DNA from: Ligula intestinalis
Taxonomy: Eukaryota; Platyhelminthes; Cestoda; Diphyllobothriidea; Diphyllobothriidae
Length of the DNA stretch: 64,000 bases
Assembly: GCA_036362985.1 (NCBI GenBank)
Contig: JAYGXS010000007.1
Location: 12,867,349 to 12,931,348 of the forward strand
Direction of reading: 5' to 3'
The stretch's first letter is position 1. Each line of letters starts with the position of its first letter. This document shows, piece by piece, positions 54,576 to 64,000 of the stretch. The notes beneath the pieces are model-generated. The model did no database searches and was not told where the DNA came from. It was given only the letters and a program-made list of their open reading frames with translations. The translations under genes and the position numbers were made by a program.

Positions 54576-54706
54576 CTTTCACCTCAGTGAACACACAGCA
54601 GTGAACACAGACAACGTCTAAGCTTAATCTCCGCTTCCAATTCTTCACACACTGGGCCAAAGAACAACGGAGTAAGATCCAGCAATCAGTGGCGGAGGTG
54701 ACGTCT
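54576..54706 (-). CDS. Candidate exon, Cys-rich
   Basis: Minus strand, acceptor cacctatag and donor gtgaaag followed by gtgagg. The open frame reads DVTSATDCWILLRCSLAQ, CVKNWKRRLSLDVVCVHC, CVFTEVK. The phase does not match the exon at 54239 directly. Confidence 0.3.
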
Positions 54707-54709
54707 CTA

Positions 54710-55640
54710 TAGGTGTTCAAAAATATTTGGATACTTATATTTGACAGTTCGAACTCGAACTAATACCACACAAACAGCAGGCAAAAGTTATTTGTAAAAT
54801 CAATGCTACTTACAGTTTGTGAATAGCATTTAAAAACGACAATTTTTAAATGCGCACGTGCAAATTAAACAATAGGGCTTTCAGAGTCACTGCACATTAC
54901 TCTCTCCAAATAAACTGAAATAGGCCGATTTATGATCAAGTGTACATCTCTTTGCCACTTGTGACAGGGGGAGGAGTGAACCCCAGTCAGTTACTCCTTC
55001 TTTTACTACCTACCCCGGCCTAGACGCAAACTTATATCGGTGACGATGGGAGACAGAATTTAATTCTCCTCCACCCTTTCCACAATTTGGCCTGTTCTTG
55101 TCTTCTCGACGTACGCCAACTGTCTTAAACTGACTGTCACTTGCAATGCACATTCACTGTTTTTGGACCTAGTGGGCTCCCTCGCTGTCTTACAGATTGA
55201 TTTAGGCTGCACGCGTTAACTACTGTGCGATCTACTAGGCGCGTTGACCACCCTCAGTTGGGTTTTGCTGCGGTTTAAATGGTCAGCGGGCTGTGGTCGC
55301 CGCATTCAGGTCTGTTTCGAGGAGCCCTAAAGGAAGTCACAGATAAGATGGAGTCATTGTGAAACGACTGTCACGTGCTGTCAAGTGCTTAGTACTGTCT
55401 ACCCCCTAAATGGGCCGCGAAGTAGATGCACTGGACCAATCCAAAGGCTAGATGAGGGTAAGGCAGGTGATATTCGGGTTGCGCGCCGATATCTAATGCC
55501 GAATGTGGTGGCACGCAGAGAGACGGTGTCGGCCGCGCCAGCCACCTGCGCTCCATCCCGCCTCCGGTCTTCTTGACCGTGGCTTGACACCGGACTTAGG
55601 TGGGTGGGGTAAGAAAGAGAGTGCGGTAAATGCTGAGCAA
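54710..55640. other. Non-coding stretch
   Basis: GC-richer in 55240-55600, with short overlapping ORFs on both strands. It may contain the upstream region of the plus-strand exons at 55661. Confidence 0.35.
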
Positions 55641-55660
55641 ATCTTTAATTTACACGCAAG

Positions 55661-56384
55661 TCCCCATCGAGGAACCACCCTGCTGTGGAGCATCAAGGGT
55701 TGAACTCGTTGAAATCACCAGTTGAACTGTGTGCAAACCACCGAATTGACAACCCACGATCTTTTTGGCTGAAATGCAAGATAGTGGGAGCCCGCAACTG
55801 TTCCCCAAGATTCCCCCAGGTTCCCCATGATGTTGAGGTAAATGAATTTCGACAGACTGCAGAGTGTAAACATCTCTTTGCCTTATCTTATCACAGCCGG
55901 GTTAACACTCAAAGCGTCAAAAATCCTGAGCCTCCAGTTCGGAGAACTAGACTACATGGAGGCATCTGGAAATGTCCCCCTGAGTCTGCAGGGCTTTCGA
56001 TACTGCTCCCTATTCATCAAAGTGAAAACCAGATATCCGCTAAGAAATAACAGGCATCCTGTTTTCCCTATACAGATTGTAGCAAACCCAATTACAGTGC
56101 TTTCTTTCCAAGTTTTTATGTCGGTATGAGTGGTTAGTATTAATTTCCAGGCGCTCCAAATGGGAGCAGCAGACCAGATAGGACCGAAAATAAATGAACA
56201 CTACCTGCTGTCCACTGATGCAGTTCAACCGATGAAACTGACAACCGATAAGCCCCGATTCCTTAAAGTGTTTGCTGCTCGTAAGGGGTACCTTCTACTA
56301 CGTAATAAAAATGCACCGTACGTTGAGGGAGAAGGAGCTGTCACACATCGGCGTTTACATTTTGGAATGTCGGATAATATATAA
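55661..56384 (+). CDS. Candidate three-exon gene with very short introns, 223 aa
   Basis: Exon a is 55661-55837 (59 codons: GLNSLKSPVELCANHRIDN, FWLKCKIVGARN), exon b 55863-56123 (87 codons: SVNISLPYLITAGLTLKA, EASGNVPLSLQGFRYCSLF, RHPVFPIQIVANPITVLSF), exon c 56151-56384 (77 codons and stop: ALQMGAADQIGPKINEHYLL, KPRFLKVFAARKGYLLLRN, RRLHFGMSDNI). All phases are 0. The introns would be 25 and 27 nt, with gtaaat...gcag and gtatga...ccag borders. This is so short that an alternative is a decayed single-exon copy with two frameshifts. No ATG-initiated first exon is identified. Confidence 0.4.
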
Positions 56385-56416
56385 ATTCCAAATAGAAGCA
56401 AACAAACGAGTTCCAG

Positions 56417-56624
56417 CCCTTCCCACGTAACTAATTCTCCTGCTCAGACAATGTTTCAATATGGAGTATGGGAACGGCGATTGCCTGGGCTTTTTGATTG
56501 CCTATGGGCCTAACCTCGAGTCATGGATCTCAGGTCCACAGTCAATTAACAAACGCAACGAATTTACGCTCCATACCCCGAAATGAGGCATTGTCTGAGC
56601 AGGAGAATCAGGCACATGGGAAGG
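56417..56624. repeat. Foldback (MITE-like) repeat
   Basis: Left arm 56417-56472 (ccttcccacgtaac, attctcctgctcagacaatg, tatggagtatggg) and right arm 56567-56624 (ctccataccccg, gcattgtctgagcaggagaat, cacatgggaagg) are inverted copies. No ORF lies between. Confidence 0.65.
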
Positions 56625-57129
56625 GCCGAGTCCACTGGCAGGTCTGACGACAGCGTACATACTTATTGCGTTATTATCAAATCCGCCTCTAACACGCGGA
56701 AAACGAGACCGCGACAATTAATGACTCGAAAGCGGACTGCCAAGCCAGCACCACAGCAATTACGACATCTCTTGGCGGTCACTGTAGTTGGGCATTTAGT
56801 GGGCATGCGTGTGACCGCTACGAGCTATAAATAGTGTGCAGTCTGTGCATATATCATCCTAATCTGTGAATGTGTCACACTATTCTATGGTTACCTATGA
56901 ATCAGAGTTCTCGACAAATTCAGAAATGCCAGATAATTAAACTTCCTGCTCCAGTGATTGAATTTTCTATTGCTGAGTGGATTCCTGGAACTCACACATT
57001 CGACTCTATCGAAAACAAATAAGCCTTATTGTCTTATGTGCACGTTCGTGTATTGAAATATGTACACCTCAATATGGTCTCCTAGCTGGTCATCAGACTT
57101 TGACATATGCACAGGAGCAGTTAACTTAA

Positions 57130-58500
57130 TTAACCATGCCTAAAAGTTATTCTTTAATTGGCTGAAGTCTGCGCCAATAGGTATTGCATACGTTTGGTCA
57201 TCCTGTCGTGGTTGGCCACCTGCGTCGAACTTTGTTCCTGAGGTAGTTGTAGCTGACATCCAAATCGATATGCATGTTGATGCATGCCTAACCTCATTGC
57301 ATGGCTTCCAGGATTCACGACCTTTTATGGTCGAGCATGTGCCAACAATTCGTGTGTTCTTCCACGCGAATATCTGATCAGTTTTCAGTGTGTGCATAGT
57401 AACTTGGGACAAATTGTCTCCTCTACTGACCGCCAATTGATATTCATGTCTGCGGGTTGAGGCATATTTCCCAGTTAGGCCACAATGAACCACATCACAA
57501 CTGGCACACGCGATCTCGTACACAACACCATTTCTTTCAAGGTAGTCGACTATTTTCCTTAGGGTGTACAAACTCTTACCTTAGGGCGGTTGCGGGCTGG
57601 GGGACCTCTTGTATCTTATCTTTCCTAAGTTATCTTTCAACAAGATCAGACACATTTTTCACGTATGGAAGAGTTCGCTAGATGAGTGTTTTTGATATTT
57701 CAGTGACAGTATAATTTGAAGTGCATTTTTGTTTGGATTCTTGACGCTTCATGTCCAGATGCACGAAGTTTTGTGGGTACCCATTTATGGCAAATAGTTG
57801 AAAAACATATTTTATTTCTGCTTGATAACTTTCTTCATCAGAGCAATGTGTCTTGGCTCGGTTTAGGAGACTGTAGACAGAACTCATTTTAAGGTACTGA
57901 GTGGTTGCTGTGGAAATTTAGGATGATCTCTGAATATGTTTCCTTGCAATAAACTCGTGTACGGAGTGATCCATCAATTTTTAGTGTTATAAGGACATCC
58001 AGAAATGGCAGTTGTCCATCAACTTGTCCATCGAACTTGAATTCAATTCCCGGAAACGTAGGACTAAACTCCTTGTGGAGGAGGTCTAAATGGTGCTTCT
58101 TGATGAGGTACAACTAGTCATCTACATAACGCAGCCAGATTTTGGTTCAGTTTCGGGAAGAGCTATTTATTCCAAATTCTGTTTAACAGCTTCTGCCAGA
58201 AAACTGGACAAGGATGGACAAATATGAGCCCCTTTAAGTTGACAGTATCGTTGATATGAGAAGGAAAGTTGGTTTCAAGGCAGCCATCTATCGGTTGGAG
58301 TAAAGTGCCAGCCGGCATATTAGTAATTTACCTCTGGCTTAGTTCTCCAGTGCAGCGTCTCATTAAAATCCGGAGGGTTTGAGGTAAAGAGCGAGACCAC
58401 ATCGAAAGAAACCATGATTTAATCAGTTAAGATTTTGACTCCTTTTATGAATGAGAAGGTTTGCTGTCCAGGTATTTTAGTTTAAGTTTACCTAGAAGCA
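57130..58500 (-). mobile_element. Degenerate PLE, minus strand
   Basis: From high to low coordinates: RT motif A (MVSFDVVSLFTS near 58395-58420), motif C LRYVDD followed by a stop (58115-58132), then HLDLLHKEFSPTFPGIEFKF and GQLPFLDVLITLKIDGSL (57889-58113), a degenerate linker frame (57678-57887), and the GIY-YIG endonuclease (VVYEIACASCDVVHCGLTGK, RRHEYQLAVSRGDNLSQV; 57140-57571). Numerous stops and frameshifts. No inverted repeats were identified at its ends. Confidence 0.75.
57140..57571 (-). pseudogene. PLE GIY-YIG endonuclease domain
   Basis: A 143-codon frame. CASCDVVHCGLTGKYASTRR carries the Cys pair and a CGLTG version of the YIG motif; FAWKNTRIVGTC follows as in other PLE endonucleases. 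The C-terminal part keeps the conserved ESWKPCNEVRHAS region. Confidence 0.75.
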
Positions 58501-58504
58501 TTTT

Positions 58505-59425
58505 TTTTCATTTTCTATGGTGCACCCAGAGTTATTTGTAAGTTTATGTAGTTGGTGAAACGGCCACTTAGAGATTTTATAGTTAGGCGCCACGATCATG
58601 TATGTGTTCTTTTACAGTCCTTATTAATGGCGTGCTAAAACAAATCACAGCTGCCCCGTACACACACCGTACACACAAAACCTACCAGATTTAGAAAACA
58701 GAATTGTTTTACACTGAACTCACTAACAGCGCAATTTCTATTTACCTGATTTTTATGAACACAAAATGAACTTTTCTATGCTCTGAAAAGACATGGTTAA
58801 AAGCTTTTGGAGTTAAATCAGTGTGCAAGACGCATATTCAAGACGTTTTCATCCGCAGCGTGAAAAGCCATGGGAACTTTCTTCGATATCAAAAAAAACT
58901 TTGCATGTGGCTTTCGTTTGCCAACTTTATACATCAATAAACTGATATAAATCGAACTTTTTTAGAAAGCAGCTTCTTGCACCTCAAATGTGTGGTTACA
59001 TTTAACAAGCGTCTTTCGCTTAAGAAGTGTTGATGAGCAACTTTATCATTCCTACATTTCTTGGTTTCAGCCTGAGCACTTCTATAGGAAAAACCTAAGC
59101 AATTATTCATCGGACCATTCCGTTAGGTAGTTATGTCTTCTTGCAGGGTTTCTTCATCACTCTTGCACCTCGTCATATTTTGATGTCATCTACAAAAATT
59201 AGTCCATTTCAGGCCAGTCCATTCACTCAATCATTGACGTAAATAATAAACAGCAATGGCCTTAGCCCAGAATCCTGAGGTATCGTCATCCAAAACTGGC
59301 ACTGACATTGATTTCGCATTGGTAATGCACACCGACTAAGATCGGCCAATTAAGAAGTCCTCTATCCAACTTAACAGGTTCGCCCTCACCTCAGTTTCTT
59401 TAACCTCGTGTAGTAGCTCAAAGTA
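58505..59425. other. Non-coding stretch
   Basis: No supported gene. 59180-59420 reads on the plus strand as a decayed RT-like remnant (tcatcaaaaatta-type, ttaagaagtcctctatcc) but the match is too weak to name. Confidence 0.3.
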
Positions 59426-59429
59426 TAGA

Positions 59430-59985
59430 AGAATTGAGAAGAAGAAGACTCGATCGCTGGGATAATATGTTTATTCGCCTGACGTTTCTATATCCGTCGC
59501 GGATTCGTCAGTAGAGACATGAGTAGCAGAAACAGGTTAAGCATGCACAGAATTTTGCAGTATTTATAGGACACAGTCATTACTGCAAGCATACAGTGAC
59601 AATTAACTTTAATTGCCTTCTTGTGCGTGGACTGCTTGTTGGACGGCACGCGGATCCTGACCTCTTGAACTTTCATCACGGGCGGTGAGCTCGGGCGTGA
59701 TGATTGCTCGGCCGTCTGGCTCCCCGGTGTTGTCGTAGGATGAGGCGGTGGCCTGCCCGTTCCTCAAGTGATGGCTTGCTTTGGCCAAATTGAATCTCAG
59801 GATTGAATATGGATTGGACAAAGCGTTGCACTTGTTTATGTATTGGGGGCCTGTGAACCATGACTCAAGTAGTTCTCGGTTCACCTCTCGCGAGAATTTT
59901 GGCCTCATCAGGCGGTCAGGCGGATAAACATATTGTCCCAGCGATCAAGTCTTCTTCTTCTCAATTGCTTCCTAGGACACGCATG
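59430..59985 (-). mobile_element. 5'-truncated PLE between inverted pLTRs
   Basis: The left pLTR is 59449-59520 (gactcgatcgctgggataat, cgcctgacgtttc). The coding remnant on the minus strand is RPKFSREVNRELLESWFTGP, INKCNALSNPYSILRFNL, then a Gly/Pro/Thr-rich tail ending at 59609. The right pLTR piece is 59915-59955 (gtcaggcggataaacatattg, cccagcgatcaagtc) in reverse orientation, lacking its core. The word gaagaat on both outer sides (59430 and 60004) may be a short target duplication. The same element type is found at 45.2 kb. Confidence 0.75.
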
Positions 59986-59989
59986 TTCG

Positions 59990-61340
59990 CTTACATTGGC
60001 ATGGAAGAATATCAGTGGACTTCTTGGAACCAAAATGCTAAGGCTTTTCACGCCCGAACTGGATATTTTGAGGACCTGGACTGTGAGTTCCCTCAATTTC
60101 TCCAGCTTAACCAGTGAGTGACCCCACGAAAAAAAAACGTGGGGTCAACATTTTGGACTGCCAGCTTTGAGTTTGTTGAGTTTATTAGATAGTTGGATTT
60201 TATCAAATTTACTAAAGAGGTGTTGGATATTTCCTATATTTGGATCAAGTGCCGGGTCGTGTGAGATACGTTTTCACCACTTATTGTTTGTCTTCTGGTT
60301 TTTCAAGCTTTTAAATTCCGGTTAAATCGTCCTTCCTTTCATTCCCTGTTGTACAGAATGATTCTGTTGAAAAATATCTTATTTCTCTGACCGGAATTCC
60401 TTTTGCCGTTTATTCGAATATAAGATCCATCCAAAATTTAAATAACTAAAAGCAACCTGAAATGTACCCCTCACTCGCTAACATCTTCGATGCTGCTCCC
60501 TAAATATAAAAAGTACGACACTTTATCCATTGGGAAACAACTCACCTCCTGCCTTCGGCTTACATGCTAGCGACAACAGAAGAATTGTCCTTTATTTCAG
60601 GTCAAAATGTAGGCAAAGTACGCAGCCGACATGAAGCTACCTCACAATGTCGAGGGAGATGATAAAAGTGCAGTAGATGCCCTATCGCATGGAATGTCCA
60701 GCGAAATTCTATAGCCTGCTTTTGATTCGAATACACTACTTAAAAGGATTCTAGCATTCATTGGCATGCAAAGTAATCTGCAAATAGTTCAGTCACGGCA
60801 GCATGTGTGCTTTTATATGAACTCCTTTTCGGTCATCTGTAAAAATTGCATCCATAAAAACTATTACATAGGGCGTGTGCATTTTTCTAATTGAATTTTG
60901 ATGCCCTTGTATATTCAAATACATTTTGCAGAAAAAATGCACCAAAATATTCTTTTATATGCATGCTCCGTAGGAAAGCATGACTTCTTCAAATTGTTTA
61001 CTTTAAGAAACAAATTGGAAAATCTGCATCCCAAACAGTATAATTTGGTGAAAGAAAGAGTGCTTTAATGTGTGAATTTTTGACTCTGGTTCCCCAGGTC
61101 GTCTTCAGACAGCATAAGAGTTATGCAAAAAACAGCTTACTCAACACAATGACTAACAGAATATTCTACAGGCGATTAAATATGTTAGCAAATAATCGTT
61201 GGTCGCATTTAATTACGCGGCCGAGGGGGAGGAATAGTTGTCAACCGAATGCAATTATGCGGTCAGCGGGAGAGGGAGGGGGGAGGTAAGGCGAATAAAT
61301 GTCACCCGCATTGATTCCTGTCGTCCGTGATCGTTGTTAT
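59990..61340. other. AT-rich non-coding stretch
   Basis: No supported gene. An aaaaaaaa run at 60130-60137 is flanked by two copies of cgtggggtc-type sequence (gaccccacg at 60119 and cgtggggtc at 60139), a small hairpin. Confidence 0.4.
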
Positions 61341-61349
61341 TGCTTTCAT

Positions 61350-62245
61350 CTGGTTGTGAGGGGTTTGTAATTAATATCCAAATTGATATGCCTGTTTATG
61401 CATGCCTCGTCTGAGTGCATTGCCTCCAGGAATTCGCGGTCTTGTCTAGTTGAGCAGATGCCAACGATTTGGGCTTCCTCCCATGCAAAATCATGTCCTG
61501 TTTCCAATGTGTGCGTGAAAACTTCTGATTTGTGGCATTAGTTCCTCACGTTTGACTGGTGTTGTCGGACGCGGGTAGCTAGGGTTTTCCCAGTTTGACT
61601 ACAATAGACTGCATCACAATCGAAACACGGTATTTTGTAGATTACTTGCTTTCTGTCGAAATGGTCAGTCCTGTCCTAAGGGTGTACAAGTTGAGTGCGC
61701 AGGGTAGTTGCCGGTTTTTGCACAACCTGAGTTTGGTGTTTTCGTAGCTGTCTTTCGACGAGCTCAGATACATTCTTTACATATAGGAGTGTTCGCCAGT
61801 TCATTGGTTTCTGCGCTTTGGTGGTCGCAGTTCTGGCGCTTTCTTTAGACTGTTCTTGTCGTATGCATCGACGAACGAAGTCTTGGGGGTACCCATTTTG
61901 GGAGAATAGTTTCTAAAAGTACTTCATTTCTGCTTGGAATGTCTCTTCATCCGAACAATTTGTTTTGGCTCGACTGAGCAAGCTGTTGATTGAACTGCGT
62001 TTGTGGGATATTGGGTGGTTGCTCCCAAAATGAAAGAGGGCTTAAGAATATGTATCTTTACGATACACTGACGTATGGAGGGTCCCATAGGCCCTTCTAT
62101 GTACAAGGACATCCAAAAATGGGAGTTGCCCGTTTGCCTCTGTTTCAAAGGTGAACTGAATTCCTGGAAAGGTGGCGTTGAGGGTTTTATGGAGCAATTC
62201 TACTTGGTCTATTTTTGCGATGACAACTGTTTCGTCCATGTATTA
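61350..62245 (-). mobile_element. Degenerate PLE 3' part, minus strand
   Basis: RT motif C as YMDETVVIA (62225-62242), LLHKTLNATFPGIQFTFETE, GQLPFLDVLVHRRAYG (62042-62239), then a frameshifted linker (61924-62148) and a decayed GIY-YIG domain (KIPCFDCDAVYCSQTGKT around 61560-61650). The catalytic Asp pair is D-E, and a stop precedes it. Confidence 0.7.
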
Positions 62246-62744
62246 GGAAAGAATATTTCGGCATATGCCTTCTACAAAATAGATTTGAATTGATAAGGGC
62301 ACAATAATCCAATGAAAAAAGTGCATCCTACGTAACTAGTCACTTTTTTACACATTATGCTTTTTACCGGCCAAAAAGAAGCTTACTCAAAACGTGGCCT
62401 CCTGCTTTGGTTGAGATATCTTGAGTTAAGTTTGCAAAGTAGGCATTATTGCACCCCGGGTTATGTCGTTTTTTCGATTAAAAGGTTTATTACAGAATTT
62501 TGATCGATCTTTCATGAGTAAGGTCAGCATATCAGTCCATCTTCACGGACTTCTTTGTCAAAATATCTTCACCAGTATCCGCACAACCACCCTTAGGACA
62601 CGAAGAGATACCCCTCCTATTCACACTTGCTGCAAAAAGCTAAAAAATTGTGTGTCAATATAATAAATCTCTTTATTGTCTCATTTATGTCAACAGGCCG
62701 GCAAAAGTGCTAATGTTCAAAAGCGTCTGCTAGGCTGCATCCAG

Positions 62745-63140
62745 CAGTAGGGTATGGGGTCAAACCCGTCATTTTCATGTTCAAAGTGGCCTGGACTCGT
62801 CAGTCAAGAAAACTTATCTGCCTTATCTGCTTTCTGTCCATCTGGATGACAACATCAGCCTCCACCGCACCTAATCCACGAGGAACGCACAGGCATTCTG
62901 ATCTTTGCATGCATATCATTAGCGAACAGAAGCTTGGTGCTATTTTTTCAGGGCGGAATGCGAATGTGATGGTGTTGAGAAGGTCGTTTTATATCACGTA
63001 GATCGAGTCGCCGTGCACTTTAACTGAAGTCTGTCCTGTTGTCCAGGACAATAGGGCATGGCGTCAAACGTGTCCTCTTCGGGTACCCAGTTGCGTCTCA
63101 GGACACGTCAGTCACACAAGCCGATCTGCCTTCCTTAGAA
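62745..63140. repeat. Diverged direct repeat
   Basis: agggtatggggtcaaacccgtc (62750) and ggactcgtcagtcaag (62800) recur as agggcatggcgtcaaacgtgtc (63052) and ggacacgtcagtcac (63100), about 300 bp apart. Confidence 0.5.
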
Positions 63141-63144
63141 GGAA

Positions 63145-64000
63145 AATGTGACCGATGAGGGGTGTGAAAAAATGAGTTGTCTTGTGAAGGAGTTTAGGAA
63201 TGGGAGGAGTAGGAAAAACCAACATTAGGAAATGACCAAAAGAGACTTTCATGTACTCCCCCGTCGCGTTGCTGTATGAGCGAAGCATGCTTGAATTTCA
63301 AGGCAGCTGATTGACATCTTATCCGGTTCTTTGGAACACTAGTTGTGTCTTGCAAATGCCTTTGTTTAAATGTTAACCAAAGTGCTGAAATTAGCTTTTG
63401 ATGAAAACATATTACTGACATAGTGCGGTGTGTCTACTGTGCATCAAAATCCGCAGATATATCGGCCCCTGACCGGGCTTCCTTCAAATAGTATACTTAG
63501 CAAGAAATTACCAATCGACCCTTTTTTCGGTTCCTTTCTAAATCCTAATGTATTTTTTGAAAACTTTCCCAAAAATATTTCATTCTATAATAAGTTGGTA
63601 GGAAATTCAAAGTTCTTCAAATGTTATACTTGAAAAAAGCGTACTTTTTGGATTAAAGAAAGTTTCTAATTGCGAGATTATTTAGGACCATGTACTGTCC
63701 ATTAAGACAAAGTCGTTTCTATTCATTTTTTAATTATGCTGATAAAGTACGTGACTTGACACATATCCTCGACGCATCTACGTATGACCACTGATGACAT
63801 CTTTATAATAGCATACATAAATCTATGCAATTATATTTACAGGATGTAAGTTGTAACTACAATTCAGCTATGGCATGGAATTGAAAAATTTCTTAAATCT
63901 GAATTTCGACCCGTCCTAAAATATAACAGTTTAAGAGAAATTATATGCTGCCAACTGGAGAAAAATATTTATGCACACTTTTTTTAAAGCAAACTGTAAT
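63145..64000. other. AT-rich non-coding window end
   Basis: Only short, motif-free ORFs. Nothing else is seen. Confidence 0.5.

Noticed and set aside
57060..57110. Possible hammerhead core near ctggtcatcagac
   Set aside because: The required GAAA side and stem II are absent.
1..64000. CRISPR array, prokaryotic operon, phage or viral genome
   Set aside because: No regularly spaced repeats with unique spacers, no clustered ORFs with ribosome binding sites, and no capsid or envelope-like genes; the splice sites, SINEs and PLEs are eukaryotic.

Overview
The window looks like nuclear DNA from an animal, most likely a flatworm and probably a diphyllobothriid-type tapeworm. The reasons are small exons separated by large repeat-filled introns, some very short introns (42, 69 and 109 nt), a eukaryotic tRNA-His, tRNA-derived SINEs, and above all a heavy load of Penelope-like retroelements (PLEs) encoding a reverse transcriptase plus a GIY-YIG endonuclease. 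The species assignment is inference; no ribosomal or mitochondrial marker is present.

Host genes. The best single ORF is a 404-aa GNAT acetyltransferase of the diamine/thialysine acetyltransferase type (40450-41664, minus). A plus-strand gene is dispersed over about 6.7-33.2 kb. Seven of its exons (15991, 22201, 23639, 28059, 31119, 31268 and 33106) join with matching splice phase; its product is not recognised. It is convergent with a minus-strand gene whose last exons are at 33463-33642 and 36586-36744. A compact three-exon minus-strand gene (151 aa) lies at 50430-51063. Less certain coding exons lie at 411-632 (plus), 53503-54706 (minus) and 55661-56384 (plus).

Mobile elements. PLE copies or fragments occur at about 1.57, 10.06, 13.4, 17-19, 32.1, 35.2-36.4, 37.5, 38.2, 45.2, 57.1-58.5, 59.4 and 61.4 kb. 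The copy at 16959-19164 keeps the YVDD catalytic motif, has about 93-bp inverted terminal repeats and an 8-bp target duplication, and its empty target site survives as a paralogous repeat at 19.9-20.1 kb. Most other copies are 5'-truncated and bounded by inverted copies of a terminal repeat (pLTR). These pLTRs carry a hammerhead-ribozyme-like core (CTGATGA, stem II, GAAAC). Three sites (20.7, 39.3 and 43.3 kb) hold only a head-to-head pair of pLTRs. tRNA-derived SINEs, a second tRNA-containing 228-bp element, several foldbacks and one possible Ty3/Gypsy remnant fill other introns and intergenic space.

Large-scale structure. A diverged segmental duplication links 43.85-46.4 kb with 48.93-50.1 kb. 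Because the second copy lacks two of the insertions in the first, it serves as an empty-site reference for a tRNA-containing element (44.2 kb) and a PLE (45.2 kb). The rest (for example 2-6.6, 6.8-9.5 and 62.3-64 kb) is AT-rich non-coding DNA.
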